Positions 18,303 to 28,453 of a DNA stretch of 64,000 nucleotides are shown one piece after another. The first letter of the stretch is position 1, and every line of letters starts with the position of its first letter. The translations under genes were made by a program, and so were the position numbers. The notes below the pieces were generated by a model, which was not told the origin of the DNA, did no database searches, and saw only the letters and a list, made by a program, of their open reading frames with translations. The stretch comes from Dysgonomonas sp. PF1-14 (GTDB lineage Bacteria; Bacteroidota; Bacteroidia; Bacteroidales; Dysgonomonadaceae): NCBI RefSeq assembly GCF_029892965.1, contig NZ_JARXWN010000001.1, forward strand, positions 1 to 64,000, given 5' to 3'.

Positions 18303-19442
18303 ATGAAACACATCAATACATTATTCTTACTTCTATTGGTTTCTCTGAACTGCTTTGGACAAAGTAATATCTCTTACAAACCCCTACAAGAGATTGACAT
18401 ACTAAAAGAAGATCCCTCATTATCGGAAATAGTAGGATTGATCTGCAATGTAGAAACAGATTGGGGTAAATTGGGATTGAGAGATCAAGTAGAGTTCGTT
18501 ACAGAAAAGGTTATCTCGAGCGATGAGACTCTGAAAGAAACAAAATTTGTATTCGACGACAACGGGAAGATAGCAAGAATGATAGTCGATAATACAAAGA
18601 AAAAATATATATACACAAAGGATGGCAATCTGAAGCAAGAGTTAAACCATCTGAATCTCGTTCATTATGAATATGACTATAAGAAGAACAGGCTGACTGA
18701 TGCTGAATATGGGACGGATGGTGTGGTTCTTCAATATGGCAATAAAACATCCGTAAATATCTCCTACTATCCCGATGGATTGGTAAAAGAAGTGTTTTTT
18801 ATTGATAAACCGATGACTGTAAATTACAGATATGACGACAACAAACAGTTGATAGAAAAATATTACAGCTACGATAAGGGAGATAAGCATATTGCGGTAA
18901 ATACTCACATGGAATATAACGACAAGAATGATATAAAACAAAAATTCACATCACATATCGTATCGGGAGAGCAGGCAGATACTACCTATACAGTAGAAAC
19001 ACATGCATACAAGTACGATGAAAAAAACAACTGGACAGAATGTATATATGCCGGTAACGGGCAGATAATAACGATAAAACGGGAAATAAACTATTATACG
19101 GATGAAATCCCCGAAGACAGGATATATACAATGGAGGAAGTGACTATCCACCCTCAATATAAAGAGAAAGAAAGTGAATTACAAAGGTTTATAGCCATGA
19201 ATTTGAAGTACCCCATCAATGCCATGAAACATAAAATAGAGGGAGAAGTCTGTACCAGATTTATAATATCCGAGACCGGAGATGTTTCTGACTTTCAAGT
19301 AATACAAGAGGCTCACAGCAGCCTTAATAGAGAGGCACTACGTATAACAAAACTAATACCGAAGAAATGGACTCCGGCAAAGATAAACGGAAAAAACGTC
19401 AAGGTATATTACACCCTTCCAATATCATTCAGAATGATGTGA
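18303..19442 (+). CDS. Secreted protein with C-terminal TonB domain
   Basis: 379 aa. N-terminal signal peptide (MKHINTLFLLLLVSLNCFGQ). The middle carries repeated YD/YxxN segments (YEYDYKKNRLTDAEYG, NYRYDDNKQL, HAYKYDEKNNW), reminiscent of RHS/YD-type beta-strand repeats. The last 90 residues form a TonB C-terminal domain: LKYPINAMKHKIEGEVCTRF, ISETGDVSDFQVIQEAH, LNREALRITKLIPKKWTPAK. It lacks the N-terminal anchor and proline linker of a classical TonB, so the domain is likely used for protein contacts in the periplasm rather than energy transfer. Unlinked to the flanking genes by terminators on both sides. Confidence 0.8.
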   Translation: MKHINTLFLLLLVSLNCFGQSNISYKPLQEIDILKEDPSLSEIVGLICNVETDWGKLGLRDQVEFVTEKVISSDETLKETKFVFDDNGKIARMIVDNTKKKYIYTKDGNLKQELNHLNLVHYEYDYKKNRLTDAEYGTDGVVLQYGNKTSVNISYYPDGLVKEVFFIDKPMTVNYRYDDNKQLIEKYYSYDKGDKHIAVNTHMEYNDKNDIKQKFTSHIVSGEQADTTYTVETHAYKYDEKNNWTECIYAGNGQIITIKREINYYTDEIPEDRIYTMEEVTIHPQYKEKESELQRFIAMNLKYPINAMKHKIEGEVCTRFIISETGDVSDFQVIQEAHSSLNREALRITKLIPKKWTPAKINGKNVKVYYTLPISFRMM

Positions 19443-19455
19443 CTCTACATACCAC

Positions 19456-19501
19456 ACACGTAAAAGGAGCCACCGCCCAAAGCGATAACCCCTTTACGTG
19501 T
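19456..19501 (+). terminator. Hairpin after the TonB-domain gene
   Basis: ACACGTAAAAGG pairs with CCTTTACGTGT (11 pairs, one bulged A) and is followed by TTAATT. It lies 14 nt past the stop at 19442, between convergent genes. Confidence 0.6.
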
Positions 19502-19644
19502 TTAATTCATGGTGCGATGTATTATAGAAAATTGTTACATAAATGAGATGCAGAAAAAATCTTCCTGCTGCGCAAAAGAGTATTTATAAAACTTAAAAAA
19601 TGTTTCGGATGCCGCCACAGGCAAGGGGGAGTGGGATTATGCGA

Positions 19645-20235
19645 TTATATCGGATTATTTCTTTTTCTTTTCAGCTCGTCGCGAAGCAGGGAAGCAAGTT
19701 CGTAGTCTTCCCCCTCAATCGCATCTTTCAGCAAGGTTTCGAGTTCTTCCTGATTGAGCAGGGAGTAGTCTAGTGCGAGGCTGTCTTTTTCGTCATCGCG
19801 TGCATTATCCTGAACCGAATTTTCGTCGAAGATAATTGCCTGTTCCTGCATTATGCGTTCTGTAGTATATATAGGAGAGCGTGTTCTAAGTGCAATACCT
19901 ACCGCATCGGAAGTACGTGACTCTATTTCCACGATATGTTCTCCCTGACTAAGGATCATCTTGGAGAAGAAAACCCCATTTTCGTATTTATAGATTTGCA
20001 CCTCACGCAAAACGACACCCAACTGAGACAGCAGAGATTTGAACAGATCGTGAGTCAGTGGTCGCGGTGGTACAGAGCCTTGCAGTTTGAAAGCAATGGA
20101 CTGGGCTTCGGGAGTGCCTACGACTACCATGAGCCGCCGGATTCCGTCTTCTTCTGCCAGTACCAATCCATAAGCGCCGGATTGTGTCTGATTGAAAGAA
20201 AATCCCAATACTGATAATTTTACTTTTTCTTCCAT
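19645..20235 (-). CDS. Bifunctional nuclease (BFN/DUF151) domain protein with UVR-like tail
   Basis: 196 aa. The N-terminal 130 residues match the DUF151/BFN family (LVLAEEDGIRRLMVVVGTPE, AQSIAFKLQGSVPPRPLTHD, RTSDAVGIALRTRSPIYTTE). The C-terminal tail (LLNQEELETLLKDAIEGEDY, ELASLLRDELKRK) has the UVR motif pattern of UvrB/UvrC interaction helices. Plant members have been reported to have DNase/RNase activity; function in Bacteroidota is not established. Monocistronic by appearance. Confidence 0.85.
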   Translation of the reverse strand: MEEKVKLSVLGFSFNQTQSGAYGLVLAEEDGIRRLMVVVGTPEAQSIAFKLQGSVPPRPLTHDLFKSLLSQLGVVLREVQIYKYENGVFFSKMILSQGEHIVEIESRTSDAVGIALRTRSPIYTTERIMQEQAIIFDENSVQDNARDDEKDSLALDYSLLNQEELETLLKDAIEGEDYELASLLRDELKRKRNNPI

Positions 20236-20460
20236 AACCTTACAAATCTTAGATCAAAAATACTTATTTATTTTTTCATTACTATGAGAAACTCTCTTGT
20301 TTTAAAACATTTTAAGCTATGCCCGAACTTGCAACTGACAATCTGCAATAGATAAACAATAAAACAATACATTTTGTGCTAAAGAAAGTAAAATATTTAT
20401 AAGTAAATAATAATGAATATATTGGATTTTAACTTTCTTTGTAAAAGAAAAATGATAGAG

Positions 20461-21081
20461 ATGAAATACACAATAATAATATTATTAACTAGCATTTGCA
20501 CAATAATTGCAAGCTTCACAAGTTGCATACAGCGACAATCAGTGTCGCATGAAGAAGATGCAGTGATCAATGGCGTACGCTGGGCTACGCGCAATGTAGA
20601 TACTCCCGGCACTTTTACAGCCAAACCCGAAGATGCCGGAATGCTTTACCAATGGAACCGCAAAAAAGCGTGGAATACAACAGATGAATTTGTTTTTAAT
20701 TGGGACAACTCTATGCCTAAAGGTGAGAAATGGGAGAAAGTTAACGATCCTAGTCCCGTAGGCTGGCGATTACCAACTTTTGATGAACTAGAAAGTTTAC
20801 TTGATGAAGAAAAAGTGAGCAACGAATGGATAATCCAAAACGGCATAGCAGGGAGAAAGTTTACCGATAGAATGACTAAAAAAAGTATCTTCCTGCCTAC
20901 AGCAAGCTATCGCTTCTACAATGATGGTTCACTTGGTGATGCTGGTTCTTATGGCGATTATTGGAGTAGCATGGCACCTGATGACAGTACCGCTTATTTT
21001 TTGGCATTTGCTAGTGGTGGTATGGTCAGGCATTACGGCGATCGCAGCTATGGACGGTCAATACGTTGTGTGGCAGAATAA
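20461..21081 (+). CDS. FISUMP-domain lipoprotein
   Basis: 206 aa from the ATG at 20461; the frame is open from 20413 but MKYTIIILLTSICTIIASFT is the natural signal peptide. Lipobox SFTSC. The mature protein is a single Fibrobacter succinogenes major paralogous (FISUMP) domain: INGVRWATRNVDTPGTF, DPSPVGWRLPTFDELESLLD, the terminal GGMVRHYGDRSYGRSIRCV and YWSSMAPDD. This domain has a C-type-lectin-like look and is common in exported Bacteroidota proteins; ligand unknown. Confidence 0.85.
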   Translation: MKYTIIILLTSICTIIASFTSCIQRQSVSHEEDAVINGVRWATRNVDTPGTFTAKPEDAGMLYQWNRKKAWNTTDEFVFNWDNSMPKGEKWEKVNDPSPVGWRLPTFDELESLLDEEKVSNEWIIQNGIAGRKFTDRMTKKSIFLPTASYRFYNDGSLGDAGSYGDYWSSMAPDDSTAYFLAFASGGMVRHYGDRSYGRSIRCVAE

Positions 21082-21101
21082 ACAAAGAATAAATTGTCCT
21101 A

Positions 21102-21116
21102 CGGGCTTTCAGCCCG
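21102..21116 (+). terminator. Short hairpin downstream of the FISUMP gene
   Basis: CGGGCT, loop TTC, AGCCCG, followed by A-rich rather than U-rich sequence; it may work from the opposite strand, where a U-run follows. The stronger hairpin at 21208-21242 is the likelier terminator. Confidence 0.4.
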
Positions 21117-21207
21117 AAAAATAACACTATAAAAATTAGTAACTGCTAATGCGGATGTTTATTCACGAATGGCCGGAAGAATTTAAATTTCTGTATTATA
21201 GTTAATT

Positions 21208-21242
21208 GGAGGGTGTGTCAAAAGTAAATTGACATACCCTCC
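21208..21242. terminator. Bidirectional terminator between convergent genes
   Basis: A 14-bp stem (GGAGGGTGTGTCAA with TTGACATACCCTCC, one G-U pair) and a 7-nt loop, placed 24 nt before the end of the minus-strand DUF3857 gene and after the plus-strand FISUMP gene. Confidence 0.75.
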
Positions 21243-21265
21243 CGCTTGTCTTCATCTTTCGTGTC

Positions 21266-23416
21266 CTATTTCTTCTTCAACACTACCGACTGGGCGCAAA
21301 ATTCATTTGTCCCATCCAGCATTGCGAGCAATTGCGACCAGTTGCTAAGCGGCTCGAAAGCATGCTTATACACTTTGCGCGTCTTTATATTCAATAACTG
21401 TCCATTAAGTGTAGCTGATGCCGAAAATGATCCTGCTGCATTATCCACATTCTTATTCAGGGCAGCTACATTTTCCACTGTGTAGCCATCAGGTATCTGC
21501 ACCTGTATATCATGCTCATAGGAGCGAGCTGTAGGCATATATACGTCTACACTGCGCTTACGAGCTTCATCTTTCAGTTCGAGCTGGGCGCCGATAAGTT
21601 TTCCTGCATCGAGGATATAATTATTTCCGGCTTTTTTTACCAATCCTTCTACGCTGTATTTCACATTTGTACGGAAGTTCGGGTTAGCTTTTGTTATCCC
21701 CAGATTTATCACAGTATGTTCGGATATCTCTTTCGGATCGACTCCATGATAGTTGTTTATTTCTTCTTTGAACCGATCAACCAAATCTTTACGATCTTTT
21801 TCTACTTTTTCGTTGTAGTCATCAATATATTTGCGACTACTGCGCTTCTCTGCCATTTCCTGCTGCACAGATTTAGTGATACCCAGCCGTTGGCGGACTT
21901 CTTCCTGCCATTTTTCGACAGTGGCAAAGTTCTGCTGAAATTCTTTTTTCAGATTGCCGGCATTATCAGTAGTGCGGTCGACAACAAGCAGCAACGGATC
22001 ATTGTCTGAAAACTTAACCACAACCTTACTAATGCTACGATTGTAATTTTCATCTGTTAGCGGCACTTTAGATTCATTGTTGCCATCTTTTTTATTAAAT
22101 ACAGGAAGAGCTGTTTCACCTTCGAAAGCAGGAAGAACCTCTCCGGCAATATTGAAAGGAGGATTGTAGACAAAAATCTGTTTCCCATTAGCCTGAACGA
22201 AGTGAAAAAGGTCATCCATCTCAAACAACTCACTTCTACGGGCACCATATTTATTGGTAGTAAACATAATTTTTGATTCTATCTTATTCTCTTTAAGAAA
22301 AGTATGTAATACTCTCTGGAAGTAGTAATAGTTTCGCGAATTATTTCCCAGGTTGAACTGAAGTGCATCATAAATATAAGCAGCCAGATCTTCTTTTGAT
22401 ACATTCGGATTCTTCTTCACATAATCCTTTATCTGCTTCCTCGCATCTTTTGCTCCGTCACCTAACGGTCCGGGTTTCTCACTTCCAAAATAAGAACGGG
22501 CATCCTCTATTATGGTTTCGGGTGCAACATCTTTATGCAGTCCGTCTTTTCGTGCTGTTTTAGGCTTCCATATACCACCCGAGCCATTGTTCAATATAGC
22601 CAGACGAATTACAGGATACTCGCGCAGCGGGGAAGTCCATCTGTCCATCCCTTCTACCTTAGGGATATTGGTCTTTTGCACGTCCAGTATAATATCCTTG
22701 TCCTCATTAGTAGAAACCGTAAAGTCAGGAGCACCATTCAGGCAGCGGTATTCTGTAGTCAGTTTACGTCCTATTTCGCAATAGATAGAATAAGATAACA
22801 TCGGATGTTTATCAACAAAGATAAAGAGCATCGGGTCTATATTGAAAGCATCTACCAGCCCTTCCTGCTGAATAAAATAGTCGAGGATATCACCTACCTG
22901 TAAATCGGCAATAGCAAGTTTTTTATGATCTTCCTTGTCTTTTTTACCTTCGGTAATAGATACAGCCTCATCTACATCCACGTCCTTAATGGTACCATCC
23001 GGTTTTATAATGCGCGCACCTACAATCGTCTTAAACTTATTGGTCACATGTCTTCCATAAGACCGGTCTTCTTCCCGAAACGATATTTCTGAATATTCTT
23101 CGAGTGCAACCTTATCGTTTATTTTTACCATAGTACGGTATGTATTGGCATAAAGCAGTTCCTTATTGATGGTAAAGGTCGTTCTTGCCCTCAAGCGGCT
23201 TCGCCGTGTGGCCGTTATCAGGCTGTGACGTGCAAGAATTACTGCCGATTCGTTTTTGTACTCGGCAGGTACATTATAATTCTTAAATTCAGCTCTGTCC
23301 CACGCCCAGACTTCTTCTCTTACCTTTTTGGCATATTCGGTGTAATCATCGGCAAATACATTCTGAACGAGCAGAATAGAAATAATGCACAGAAATAGTT
23401 TAAATTGAATTTTCAT
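21266..23416 (-). CDS. DUF3857 protein with degenerate transglutaminase-like domain (copy 3)
   Basis: 716 aa with signal peptide (MKIQFKLFLCIISILLVQNV FADD). The N-terminal third is DUF3857 (about 60-260: EDHKKLAIADLQVGDILDYF). The middle aligns with the transglutaminase-like domain of the neighbour at 25691, but the catalytic region that reads YGDCKG there is replaced by a YYYFQRVLHTFLKEN segment, and the His/Asp region by FHFVQANGKQIFVYNPP, so it should be inactive. The C-terminus (LDAGKLIGAQLELKDEARKR) is almost identical to the paralogue upstream. Last gene of a three-gene unit; probably a periplasmic structural or binding protein. Confidence 0.8.
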   Translation of the reverse strand: MKIQFKLFLCIISILLVQNVFADDYTEYAKKVREEVWAWDRAEFKNYNVPAEYKNESAVILARHSLITATRRSRLRARTTFTINKELLYANTYRTMVKINDKVALEEYSEISFREEDRSYGRHVTNKFKTIVGARIIKPDGTIKDVDVDEAVSITEGKKDKEDHKKLAIADLQVGDILDYFIQQEGLVDAFNIDPMLFIFVDKHPMLSYSIYCEIGRKLTTEYRCLNGAPDFTVSTNEDKDIILDVQKTNIPKVEGMDRWTSPLREYPVIRLAILNNGSGGIWKPKTARKDGLHKDVAPETIIEDARSYFGSEKPGPLGDGAKDARKQIKDYVKKNPNVSKEDLAAYIYDALQFNLGNNSRNYYYFQRVLHTFLKENKIESKIMFTTNKYGARRSELFEMDDLFHFVQANGKQIFVYNPPFNIAGEVLPAFEGETALPVFNKKDGNNESKVPLTDENYNRSISKVVVKFSDNDPLLLVVDRTTDNAGNLKKEFQQNFATVEKWQEEVRQRLGITKSVQQEMAEKRSSRKYIDDYNEKVEKDRKDLVDRFKEEINNYHGVDPKEISEHTVINLGITKANPNFRTNVKYSVEGLVKKAGNNYILDAGKLIGAQLELKDEARKRSVDVYMPTARSYEHDIQVQIPDGYTVENVAALNKNVDNAAGSFSASATLNGQLLNIKTRKVYKHAFEPLSNWSQLLAMLDGTNEFCAQSVVLKKK

Positions 23417-23495
23417 AGTATTTGTCTATTTATATGTTCAAAATTGATGTCGATTGTATAGATTATAATTAAGCCATACTGGACTACATCTACTG

Positions 23496-25679
23496 TTATT
23501 TTTTTTTCAACACTACCGATTGGGCACAAAACTCATTCGTGCCATCCAGCATTTCGAGCAGTTGCGGCCAGTTGCTAAGCGGCTCGAAAGCATGTTTGTA
23601 GACTTTGCGGGTCTTTATAGTCAATACCTGTCCGTTAAGCGTAGCCGATGATGTGAACGAACCTGCTACATTATCCACTTTCTTATTCAGAGCAGCCACA
23701 TTTTCTACTATATAGCCATCAGGTATCTGTACCTGTATATCATGCTCATAGGAGCGAGCTGTAGGCATATATACATCCACACTACGTTTACGGGCTTCAT
23801 CTTTCAGTTCGAGCTGGGCACCGATAAGTTTTCCTGCATCGAGGATATAATTGTTTCCGGCTTTTTTTACCAGTCCTTCCATGCTGTATTTCACATTGCA
23901 CTCGAAATCGGGCTGAGCCTTGGTGATACCCATGTGAATGACCGACTGCGCGGTAACCTCTTTGGCTTCCATATCGTCGTGATAGTCCTTTATCTCCTTC
24001 TTAAATTCGTCAGTCTGATTTTTCCTCATCTTTTCGTTCAGATCTTTGTAGTCGTCAATGTACTTACGGTCACTCTTTTTCTTCTGCATTTCTTCCAACT
24101 GGCTTTGCTTTATGCCCAGACGCTTGCGCATATCTTCCTCGTATCGCTCGAGGGTAAAAAATCTTCGCTGATATGTACTTTTCAGGCTTCCCCTGTTACG
24201 GGTGGTGCGGTCGATGTTGAGCAGCAACATATCGTCGGGCGAAAAATTTACGTTCATGGTGGTTGCGCCCAAGTGTTTCGATTCATCGGATACGGGTATA
24301 GCAAACTCCGTTTTAGTTTTATCCTTCGTATTTGCCACAAGCATTGCCGTTTCGCCCTCAAAGCTGTAGTCTACCTCGCCTGCTATGGTAAATATGGGAT
24401 CGAAAGTAAATATCTGCTTATTACCATTTACTACAGTCAGATAAGTGATGTCGTCCATGTTAACTACCTCGTTTTTACGTGCGCTATATTTGCTTGTCAC
24501 CATTCCTGCCTTATAGTCTATTTTATTCTGTTTAAGATAATAGTTTACCGTATTCACAAAGCTTGAGGGAGTGAGATAGTACGGTGCCTCTTTAAACAAA
24601 TTATACTGAACAGCATCGTAAACAAACTCAGCCAGTTCTTCTTTTGTATGCGAAGGGTTCTCTTTCTTATAGTTCTTGGTCTGATCGGCTATTTTTTTTG
24701 ATGCTTCCTTCATTCCCATATAAAAACCTATATAGTTGTCAAGAATCTGGCTTCCGGCATCCTCAAATATGGTGGCGGAAGGTACATCTTTATGTAGCCC
24801 GTTTTTGCGTGCTGACTTTGGTTTCCATATTTCCTTCGACCTGTTGTTGAGTACAGCCATGCGTATCATCGGAAACTCGCGATAGGGCGAAGTCCAGCGT
24901 TCCATACCTTCCATCTTTGATATATCTTTCTTCTGCACATCCAGTACTATATCTTCATTATCGTTGGTAGACACTGTAAAGTCGGGAGCACCGTTCACGC
25001 AACGGTACTCAGTAGTCAGTTTATTGCCTATTTCGCAATGAACCGAATAGGACATCATCGGATATTCGTTTGCAAACACAAAGTCGATCGGGGGTATATT
25101 TTCGGTATCGGCATGACCTTCTCTCTGGACGAAATAGTCGAGTATGTCACCTACCTGCAAGTCAGAAATAGCAAGTTTTTTATGATCTTCCTTGTCTTTT
25201 TTCCCTTCAGTAACCGATACAGCCTCGTCTACATTTACTTCTTTGATGATGCCGTCAGGCTTAATGATACGCACACCTACAATTGTCTTAAACTTACTGG
25301 TAATCATACTTCCCGATGCTTCGGCCTCTTCTTTGTAAGAGATTTCGGAAAACTTATCCAAAGCAGCTTTATCATTTATTTTTACCATTTTGCGAAAGGT
25401 GTTGGTGTAGAGCAACTCCTTATTTATTTTCATAGCCAATGTGACCTTTATTCTGAAACGACTCTTACCTGTAGCTAGCAGCTGGTTGTGCATAGCCAGT
25501 ATCACCGCCGATTCGTTCTTAAATTCGGCAGGTACATTGTAGTTTTTAAATTCGGGTCTGCCCCACGCCCATACTTCTTCTCTTACCTTTTTGGCATATT
25601 CGTCGTAATCATCGGCAAATACATTCTGAACGAGCAGGATGGAGATAATGCATAGTAATAATTTAAAATATGTCTTCAT
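23496..25679 (-). CDS. DUF3857 protein with degenerate transglutaminase-like domain (copy 2)
   Basis: 727 aa, signal peptide ending FADD. About two thirds identical by eye to the downstream copy at 21266, with a nearly identical C-terminal 120 residues, so the pair is a recent tandem duplication. DUF3857 occupies about 60-265. The transglutaminase-like part lacks the Cys; SKYSARKNEVVNMDD and NGNKQIFTFDPIFTIAGEV replace the triad regions. Spaced 79 nt from copy 3 and 11 nt from the gene upstream, consistent with one operon. Confidence 0.8.
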   Translation of the reverse strand: MKTYFKLLLCIISILLVQNVFADDYDEYAKKVREEVWAWGRPEFKNYNVPAEFKNESAVILAMHNQLLATGKSRFRIKVTLAMKINKELLYTNTFRKMVKINDKAALDKFSEISYKEEAEASGSMITSKFKTIVGVRIIKPDGIIKEVNVDEAVSVTEGKKDKEDHKKLAISDLQVGDILDYFVQREGHADTENIPPIDFVFANEYPMMSYSVHCEIGNKLTTEYRCVNGAPDFTVSTNDNEDIVLDVQKKDISKMEGMERWTSPYREFPMIRMAVLNNRSKEIWKPKSARKNGLHKDVPSATIFEDAGSQILDNYIGFYMGMKEASKKIADQTKNYKKENPSHTKEELAEFVYDAVQYNLFKEAPYYLTPSSFVNTVNYYLKQNKIDYKAGMVTSKYSARKNEVVNMDDITYLTVVNGNKQIFTFDPIFTIAGEVDYSFEGETAMLVANTKDKTKTEFAIPVSDESKHLGATTMNVNFSPDDMLLLNIDRTTRNRGSLKSTYQRRFFTLERYEEDMRKRLGIKQSQLEEMQKKKSDRKYIDDYKDLNEKMRKNQTDEFKKEIKDYHDDMEAKEVTAQSVIHMGITKAQPDFECNVKYSMEGLVKKAGNNYILDAGKLIGAQLELKDEARKRSVDVYMPTARSYEHDIQVQIPDGYIVENVAALNKKVDNVAGSFTSSATLNGQVLTIKTRKVYKHAFEPLSNWPQLLEMLDGTNEFCAQSVVLKKK

Positions 25680-25690
25680 CGCATGTTTTA

Positions 25691-27538
25691 TTATTTTGTA
25701 AGTGATATTTGCTCCATATAGGCTTTCCGCAATTTAGCGATGTCGGAATTCCATTCTGCGAAATTTGATTTTCTCAGATAGATGTCACGTATTGTAATTT
25801 CTTTTTTGTAGAATAATTTGTTACCTTCCTGTCTATAGCTTATCCTGAAAGTATATCCGTCCTTATCTATATTTAATTTTTCGGGTATATGTGAAACTTT
25901 ATATCCTTCAGGAATATGCAGTACTACATTTTTCACGATATGATATCGGTAAGAAAATTCCAGATCGTTGACGCGTTTTGCAGTATCTATATTATTTGTC
26001 ATGAAATCCTTACCGGCATCGAGGTCTATATAATATTCAGCCCCGAGCTGCTGCAACCCCGACCTGTTGTCTATGTTGTACAGCATTTCTACCTGCTTCG
26101 ACTGCGAAGTAGCACCTATAGTCTGTATATCGGAAGCTTCATCCTGCGAATTGCCATTCTCCAAGAACCGTTTCAGTGCCCCACTAAGCCTGTCTTTCGG
26201 GGTAGCATCCATCAGAGAAAGGAGCACCTGCTTGGATTCGCCCATATAATACTGTCCGGCTTTGCCTTTCATCACATCTCCATCTATAGTGTATTCACAG
26301 TATAGGCTGTCGGTATTCAGTACAGGTGTAAATTCAGGAATTCTGTTGAGCAGATATTTGCTTTTATCCTTATCCTGTACCAGTGTCTGGCGCCCTTGTA
26401 TAGTCTGAGGATACTCGCCCAACGGCATATATTTCACTGTAGGATCGAGATAATAGGTCTTTCCATCGAAGAACAGGGCACAAATCATATGGTTGTCGGC
26501 CGACAGCGACGGTGTACTGTAATCGTAAGCTATATGGTTCGTCCCCAACCATGCCAGACGTGCATCGAAGCCTTTAGCCTTTAGCAGGGCTTTCAACAGG
26601 TTCGACATTCCTTTACAGTCTCCGTATTTTTTTCTCAGCACTTCTTGTGCATCATCAGGTTTGAATGCTGCTATTCCATCTTCAAAAGCAATATAACGTA
26701 TATTGTCCTGTACCCATGCAAACAAGGTTTTCACCTTTTCATCGTCAGTTGTACAGCTTTTAGTGATTTCATCGGCTTTAGCCTTTATTATTACCTCATC
26801 ATTTTTTACGTCTTTCACTATGTCGTTATACCATGCGTACTGGTCATTAAGAGTCTCGAAGTATGTGATTTTCTCTCCTTTTATGGTAGCCGACTTGGAT
26901 AATACCATTATATGTGGGAAGATGTGCGATTTGCCCGGCATATTATTTTCCACTTTCGTCGCCTTTTCATCGGTAATCTTATAGATGTAGACATGGGTTT
27001 TGTTCTTCTCATCCACCTTCACCTCCTTAGCTACATTCTTACCGAAATTACGGTCTACCAATTCCACCTTCATCCAATCGGGAATAGTTATCGTAACCGT
27101 TTTTTCTTTTACAAACTGAGGCTCTGACAAGTATATGGATGTAAAGTAGCGCGGGTCTTTATAAGTCTTTTCGAACTTAACCTCACCTGTTGAACCTTTG
27201 CGGTCGAAAGACAGGTCGAAGTGGCATACCTTCGCATCGGAGTAAAACATGTCATCGGTAGTGTACAGATTGTACTTAGGCGTTGCATTCCGCTTATTGC
27301 TTACCTTGTCGAGGGTGGTCTGGCTGTCATACATTTCCATGATGGGGATAGATGTACCTCTCTTTGTACACTCATAATAGGTTTCAGACTTCTCTTTTAC
27401 CACAGCAGTCCCTTTGCTTTCTTCAAAAACATAAGTTTCTATACGGTTGGTAATAATGACATTATCGTCATCGGTCTGAGCAAAAAGGGAGAAATAACCG
27501 CAAATAGCCAGGATGCAGCATAGTGTTCTTTTGTACAT
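25691..27538 (-). CDS. DUF3857 transglutaminase-like protein with intact catalytic triad
   Basis: 615 aa, signal peptide MYKRTLCCILAICGYFSLFA. DUF3857 (about 60-240) followed by a transglutaminase core (about 265-380). The catalytic Cys is in KKYGDCKGMSNLLKALLKAK, the His in DNHMICALFFDGKTYY and the Asp in LDPTVKYMPLG. Such proteins are periplasmic cysteine-protease/transglutaminase-fold enzymes of unknown substrate. First gene of the DUF3857 trio; its intact triad beside two degenerate relatives suggests an enzyme with non-catalytic partners. Confidence 0.85.
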   Translation of the reverse strand: MYKRTLCCILAICGYFSLFAQTDDDNVIITNRIETYVFEESKGTAVVKEKSETYYECTKRGTSIPIMEMYDSQTTLDKVSNKRNATPKYNLYTTDDMFYSDAKVCHFDLSFDRKGSTGEVKFEKTYKDPRYFTSIYLSEPQFVKEKTVTITIPDWMKVELVDRNFGKNVAKEVKVDEKNKTHVYIYKITDEKATKVENNMPGKSHIFPHIMVLSKSATIKGEKITYFETLNDQYAWYNDIVKDVKNDEVIIKAKADEITKSCTTDDEKVKTLFAWVQDNIRYIAFEDGIAAFKPDDAQEVLRKKYGDCKGMSNLLKALLKAKGFDARLAWLGTNHIAYDYSTPSLSADNHMICALFFDGKTYYLDPTVKYMPLGEYPQTIQGRQTLVQDKDKSKYLLNRIPEFTPVLNTDSLYCEYTIDGDVMKGKAGQYYMGESKQVLLSLMDATPKDRLSGALKRFLENGNSQDEASDIQTIGATSQSKQVEMLYNIDNRSGLQQLGAEYYIDLDAGKDFMTNNIDTAKRVNDLEFSYRYHIVKNVVLHIPEGYKVSHIPEKLNIDKDGYTFRISYRQEGNKLFYKKEITIRDIYLRKSNFAEWNSDIAKLRKAYMEQISLTK

Positions 27539-27652
27539 AGTTGATAGTTTTGTCTCTAAATATAAGGTATGTCTTTATCTTTTCTGAATAGATTGATACG
27601 CCGAAGATATGAAGCTTTTGGGAGAATTGCAATACATAATACAGGAATAGTG

Positions 27653-28348
27653 TCAGAAAAAATAAGAAAGAATAACAATGATCACCAAAGCCGGAAGCAT
27701 ATTGGTCACATTTATATCCTTTATTTTGAGAATACTGATTCCCAAACCGATAAGCAGAATGCCACCGACACCGGTCATATTGGCTGTCATATCATCACTC
27801 ATATAGCGCATGATAAAAGCGGCAAACAGAGTAAGGCTACCCTGATAAATCAGTACAGGTATAGATGAAAACAGAATGCAGACTCCGAAGGATGCAGCCA
27901 GAGCAACAGAAGATATCCCATCCATCACCGACTTGGTAAGCAATATATCGGGATTTTTACCCATACCGTCCTCAATAGCACCAAGTATAGCCATAGACCC
28001 CACGCAAAAAAGCATGGAAGCTGTAACAAACCCCTCTGTAAAACGGTTCTGTCCGGCATCATCTGCCAATTTCTCCTTTCGGGTCTTCGATCGGAGATAA
28101 TCGGAAAAGCGCCGCAGATATTTGTCGATGTCGACAGCCTGCCCGAGTATTGCTCCCGACACGATACTGACCACAACCAGTATCATGTCTTTTGTCTGCA
28201 ACGACATGGATACGCCGATAGCAATGGTAACCAGCCCGATACCCTGAAATACGATAGCAGTCATTCTTTCCGACAGGCGCGAGCGGATCATAAGTCCCAG
28301 AAGGCTCCCGCCAACAATAGCTCCTGTATTTACAAGGGTTCCGACCAT
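27653..28348 (-). CDS. DUF554 family integral membrane protein
   Basis: About 231 aa from the ATG at 28348 (MVGTLVNTGAIVGGSLLGLM); the frame is open to 28387 but the later start fits the family. Several hydrophobic helices: IVFQGIGLVTIAIGVSMSL, MILVVVSIVSGAILGQ, FVTASMLFCVGSMAILGAI, SVALAASFGVCILFSSIPVL. The EDGMGKNPDILLTKSVMDGI segment is characteristic of DUF554 (YdfK-like). Inner-membrane protein; transported substrate unknown. Confidence 0.88.
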   Translation of the reverse strand: MVGTLVNTGAIVGGSLLGLMIRSRLSERMTAIVFQGIGLVTIAIGVSMSLQTKDMILVVVSIVSGAILGQAVDIDKYLRRFSDYLRSKTRKEKLADDAGQNRFTEGFVTASMLFCVGSMAILGAIEDGMGKNPDILLTKSVMDGISSVALAASFGVCILFSSIPVLIYQGSLTLFAAFIMRYMSDDMTANMTGVGGILLIGLGISILKIKDINVTNMLPALVIIVILSYFF

Positions 28349-28453
28349 AGTATAGTATCTTTTTTTAGAGTTGCTTAATTGTTTCACTGCAAATGTAAAA
28401 AATATATTTCCTCACACGCCGAAGCTGTAGCAAAATAATATCTTCATATCATA

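Noticed and set aside
22512-22798. Plus-strand frames opposite the DUF3857 genes
   Set aside because: Antisense shadows of real genes with no ribosome binding context or recognisable family.
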